A stretch of 54,592 bases of DNA from Verrucomicrobiota bacterium (GTDB lineage Bacteria; Verrucomicrobiota; Verrucomicrobiia; Limisphaerales; UBA8199), in contig PSRM01000055.1 of the NCBI GenBank assembly GCA_003176045.1, positions 1-54,592 on the forward strand, written 5' to 3'. A program made the position numbers and the translations under genes. Shown here in pieces: positions 52,701 through 54,592 of this stretch (position 1 is its first letter; every line of letters begins with the position of its first letter). The notes beneath the pieces are model-generated. The model was given only the letters and a program-made list of their open reading frames with translations. It had not been told where the DNA came from and made no database searches.

Positions 52701-54592
52701 ATTGCGCTCAAGGTTTTGAAGGGGGAGGCGGATATTTATCTGGGTCGGAACGGGTTTCAACAGAACCCGGCCAACTATGAGCGTGCATCAGCTCGCGTGG
52801 GTGACGATGGGTTTACGCTGCACTCGTCCGAATTCACACCGGGCCAGGATTGGTACATCATGGTGCGGGCCGCGCCGGGATCGCTCTGGACGATTCTCAG
52901 TGGCGATGCCTTCGCCTACGACCTGGGCCAGCTCGCGACGAATTCTGCGAGCGGCACCAACGTCGCCATTCCTCCCGAGGGGACCGTTTATTTCAAAACG
53001 ACGATCCCTGCTCAAACTCTCGCATGGCGGTTGTGGCTGAACGGCGCCACCAACACACTTTACGTGAAAAAATCTTTTGCGCCGCACCCGCTGTCGTACG
53101 AACTAATCCAGCAGCGGGCCATGCTGGTTGTGCCGCCGTATCTGAACACAAGCACCTTCAACGGCTCCTACTTTGTGGCTGTGCCGGGTGATCCGGGAAC
53201 ACCGATTGCGCTGGACTCACGGCAGCAGCCCGCCCTGGACTTGCCATTCAACACGAACACCGTCGCGAGCCTGGAGCTGGGCGACTTCCCGTATCTAACC
53301 TATCGAGTGCAGGTGCCGGTGCAGCAAATCGCCTGGCAACTGAATCTCTCGCCGTCATTAGGCAATCCCAACCTGGCGGTCCGCCGCGATTTGGTCCCCA
53401 ACGAATTCCGCAACGATGCCTACTCGGACGTGCCCGGATCGGCCGGTGACAGCGTGACCCTGGTGCCTGCGCCGGGCGGCTCCAGCCCTGGGCTTAGCGA
53501 TGGCACGTTTTTCGTGACCGTGTATGGGGACACCGCGTTTACCGCTTCGTTTACAAATGGCAACCCGGTCACCACCCCGATAGCGTACACGTTTAACATT
53601 ACCAATGATGCTCCCGACAGGGTCGGCTGGCGATATTACGTCTTGAACAATATCCCGGATCAACTGGGGTCGCTAGGTTGGGATCTTCTGCTGAGCAACG
53701 CGCCGCCGGGCACGGAGATTGCGTTGCGACGAAACGCTGTGCCGGGCCGCTGGAGAAGCAGGGACCGGGACAATGTATTCCTGGAAGGAACGCAGGGCTA
53801 TGTGGACGTGGGCAGCACATCCGGTTTCTTGCAGCAGCCCGGTCATCAAGCGGATATCTGGTATGTAGGCGTCTATTCACCTACCCAGACGCTGGGCAAC
53901 TTTGTGTTGAGCGGGCGGCCGCTCACGGGCGCTCCTATCGCGCTGGATGGCGGCGCAACCAACATGGTCTCACAAGCTGTCGGCCAATGGACCTATTTCA
54001 GGCTCGACATCCCCACCGATGCCGGTCTGCTTGGGTGGGATTTGCGGCTGACTAATGTGTCCGGCGGCAATCCGCAGATATACATTCGCCGGGATGTCTT
54101 GCCCACGCAGAGCCTGTACGATGCTGCCGGCGGCGCTGACTGGACCGGCTATTATAACGACCCAGCCGGAGCTCCAGCACATGTCAGCATGCTCGTGCGA
54201 AGCATCCCGCGCCGAATTCAATCCGGCGCGACCTACTACGTCGGGATTATTAATTATGGTCCGGATGCAACCAGTTACAGCCTGCTGAGCCGGGGCATTG
54301 GTTCGAGCTTCAGCATACCGGTTGTCGATCTGCCTTTTACAAATGGCGTGGTCAGCGCCGGCGCTTTGCCTGCCCGGGAAGCAGCGTATTACAAAGTGGT
54401 CATCCCCTCAAACACCCCGAGCTGGAAAGTAAAGCTGACACTCACTTCAGGCGAAGCACTGGTGTGCGCGCTGAAAGATTATGTGCCGGGAAGCGACGCC
54501 TACGCCGGCTGGCCAATTACTCAGCCTGAATCTTACCCATCCGGCAAGAAGATGCAGAAACCCGGCAACGAACATCTGGCACTGTTCCCGGA
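49788..54592 (+). CDS. giant GloVer-repeat exoprotein with PPC-like domains (3' end outside window)
   Basis: At least 1601 residues, open at the right edge. ATG 49788 gives a basic n-region and a signal-peptide-like stretch (RTFFRAILMGSLLGGSTVLA); ATG 49908 would leave a very short one. From about 49970 to 52240 there are ten or more Gloeo/Verruco repeats of 50-60 residues, such as GSDGVLYGTTTSGGNNGGGS, then AFRVNRDGTGYSVIHSF, a beta-propeller-type unit. From about 52270 to the edge there are about seven domains of about 100 residues that look like bacterial pre-peptidase C-terminal (PPC) domains (RQWQYFRVPLPAASPGWRIV, then YIGVYLPSGTTYFTLTS). Several short open frames on the opposite strand are shadows. 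Likely secreted and surface-associated; function unknown. Confidence 0.9.
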   Translation, partial: MSLKERESNRRRGAGQAPAVRRVVPPVTSAACRTFFRAILMGSLLGGSTVLAEYRYDRIWQPVWTNAAHSDPEGGVIVGSDGVLYGTTTSGGNNGGGSAFRVNRDGTGYSVIHSFDRVHPEQGSRPQAALLEGSDGALYGTTFDGGDFYEGTIFRLNKDGTGFKVLRSFDYNNDGGRSTASLIEISNDTLCGVAGMGGTNDYGTIFVLKKDGTGFRVIYSFGDTQRPGYRYYDGHQATGVRRMRDGSLCGTTTYGGEYQQGTVFSLSADGSNYQILHHFGSVPQDGRYPAAPVIEASDGWLYGTTTEGGLGALGGSDGIVFKLSKDGGTYVKIVQFDMTYSDGIYSGGPATALTEGKDGLLYGTTYRGGDWGLYGGDYSKWVGTVFRIDKSGTPYARPSDLGALHPTAGDGSYPSGPLVEGGDGYFYGTASQGGANGNGTVFRASFVPYYATISAVTDFRELRDGQQIRGLIQGKDGALYGTAAAGGFYGKGVVFKLPNTANPTAVPLHDFLGGGLPYEDGEAPVTGVIEASDGLLYGVTYYGGAAPHFSKEGIAYRTAKDGSGYTITHKFLGYICNNYQDGYCIDATWDAGYPTCLIEGRDGFLYGSGQDCWYGDASLPHGTVFRLPKGPSVSTTLLTKFSEETQCASPVSILEGADGGDLFGTTSGGGVVNRGIFYRIPKDGSHLSILASFDQVGCSHRLLFQSSDGQFFVLDCAGTIQWINQDGSGLSDSVLLTQVAGLLEGPNRVLYGVKRTGGNDGYGFVFSTPMDSVPFDPSRLDFVYSLPATNGYPTNAFFQGVDGCLYGVTDQDVVYRLDPAGSTAVSKPQSFVASGDLTNRQWQYFRVPLPAASPGWRIVLNSFGANTANLYLRKDSPPDLTHFDRAATGQTYATLLLNAAQVSAGDWYIGVYLPSGTTYFTLTSEPAYSQELGWDPGIAPGGTVVYTNSSISGGDYFFHVAPQATRLGIWRIALKVLKGEADIYLGRNGFQQNPANYERASARVGDDGFTLHSSEFTPGQDWYIMVRAAPGSLWTILSGDAFAYDLGQLATNSASGTNVAIPPEGTVYFKTTIPAQTLAWRLWLNGATNTLYVKKSFAPHPLSYELIQQRAMLVVPPYLNTSTFNGSYFVAVPGDPGTPIALDSRQQPALDLPFNTNTVASLELGDFPYLTYRVQVPVQQIAWQLNLSPSLGNPNLAVRRDLVPNEFRNDAYSDVPGSAGDSVTLVPAPGGSSPGLSDGTFFVTVYGDTAFTASFTNGNPVTTPIAYTFNITNDAPDRVGWRYYVLNNIPDQLGSLGWDLLLSNAPPGTEIALRRNAVPGRWRSRDRDNVFLEGTQGYVDVGSTSGFLQQPGHQADIWYVGVYSPTQTLGNFVLSGRPLTGAPIALDGGATNMVSQAVGQWTYFRLDIPTDAGLLGWDLRLTNVSGGNPQIYIRRDVLPTQSLYDAAGGADWTGYYNDPAGAPAHVSMLVRSIPRRIQSGATYYVGIINYGPDATSYSLLSRGIGSSFSIPVVDLPFTNGVVSAGALPAREAAYYKVVIPSNTPSWKVKLTLTSGEALVCALKDYVPGSDAYAGWPITQPESYPSGKKMQKPGNEHLALFP

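Overview
The window looks like a chromosomal segment of a Verrucomicrobiota bacterium, most plausibly of the Pedosphaera/Limisphaerales type. I infer this from four things. There is a DUF1549/DUF1553 plus DUF1501 secreted-protein pair. There is a giant protein with Gloeo/Verruco-type (GloVer) repeats. There are very large secreted beta-helix/PKD proteins with a TSP3-like Asp-rich tail. The spacers are unusually rich in palindromic repeats and short tandem repeats. No rRNA, tRNA, CRISPR array or transposase gene was recognised.

Layout, left to right. 1-5086: a CHASE-PAS-GAF hybrid-type sensor histidine kinase (cut by the window edge) and polyphosphate kinase, both on the minus strand. 5452-14717: a plus-strand run of an RMD1-like membrane protein, a small conserved protein, an SMP-30/gluconolactonase-like secreted protein, a secreted hypothetical, a HEAT-repeat protein, and the DUF1549/DUF1553 cytochrome-like and Tat-exported DUF1501 pair. 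14724-22955: one 8.2-kb minus-strand gene for a modular beta-helix/PKD exoprotein. 23487-30476: a Pho box followed by pstS-pstC-pstA-pstB-phoU-phoB-phoR, a complete phosphate-uptake and phosphate-sensing operon. 30669-33026: an aldo/keto reductase, two small proteins and a ParE-type toxin-antitoxin pair. 33113-46504: seven minus-strand genes (transglutaminase/DUF3857, MoxR ATPase, DUF58, BatA-like, DUF4175-like, VWA/GATase-like, DUF4159) forming a MoxR/VWA envelope system. 47086-49550: a DUF892 ferritin-like protein, a methyltransferase and a LuxR regulator. 49788-54592: a giant GloVer-repeat exoprotein, cut by the right edge.

Phosphate is one theme: Pst imports it, PhoU/PhoR/PhoB sense it, and Ppk stores it as polyphosphate. 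The cell surface is the other: two giant exoproteins, the DUF1549/DUF1501 pair, and the MoxR/VWA operon, whose members are mostly membrane proteins.

The most unusual feature is the spacer DNA. At least seven spacers carry a tract of short tandem units, usually 7 bp, which is matched a short distance away by the same unit in inverted orientation. The unit differs from spacer to spacer (CGTGAAA, ACCAAAC, CTTCAAA, CCGAAAT and others), but the two sides of a pair agree. Several tracts run into genes and must be translated, for example at the N-termini of PstA and the DUF4159 protein and in a linker of the transglutaminase protein. A second layer of REP-like palindromes lies between genes and, in two cases, in frame inside genes. 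I consider these paired inverted heptad tracts the best candidate for something not yet described.
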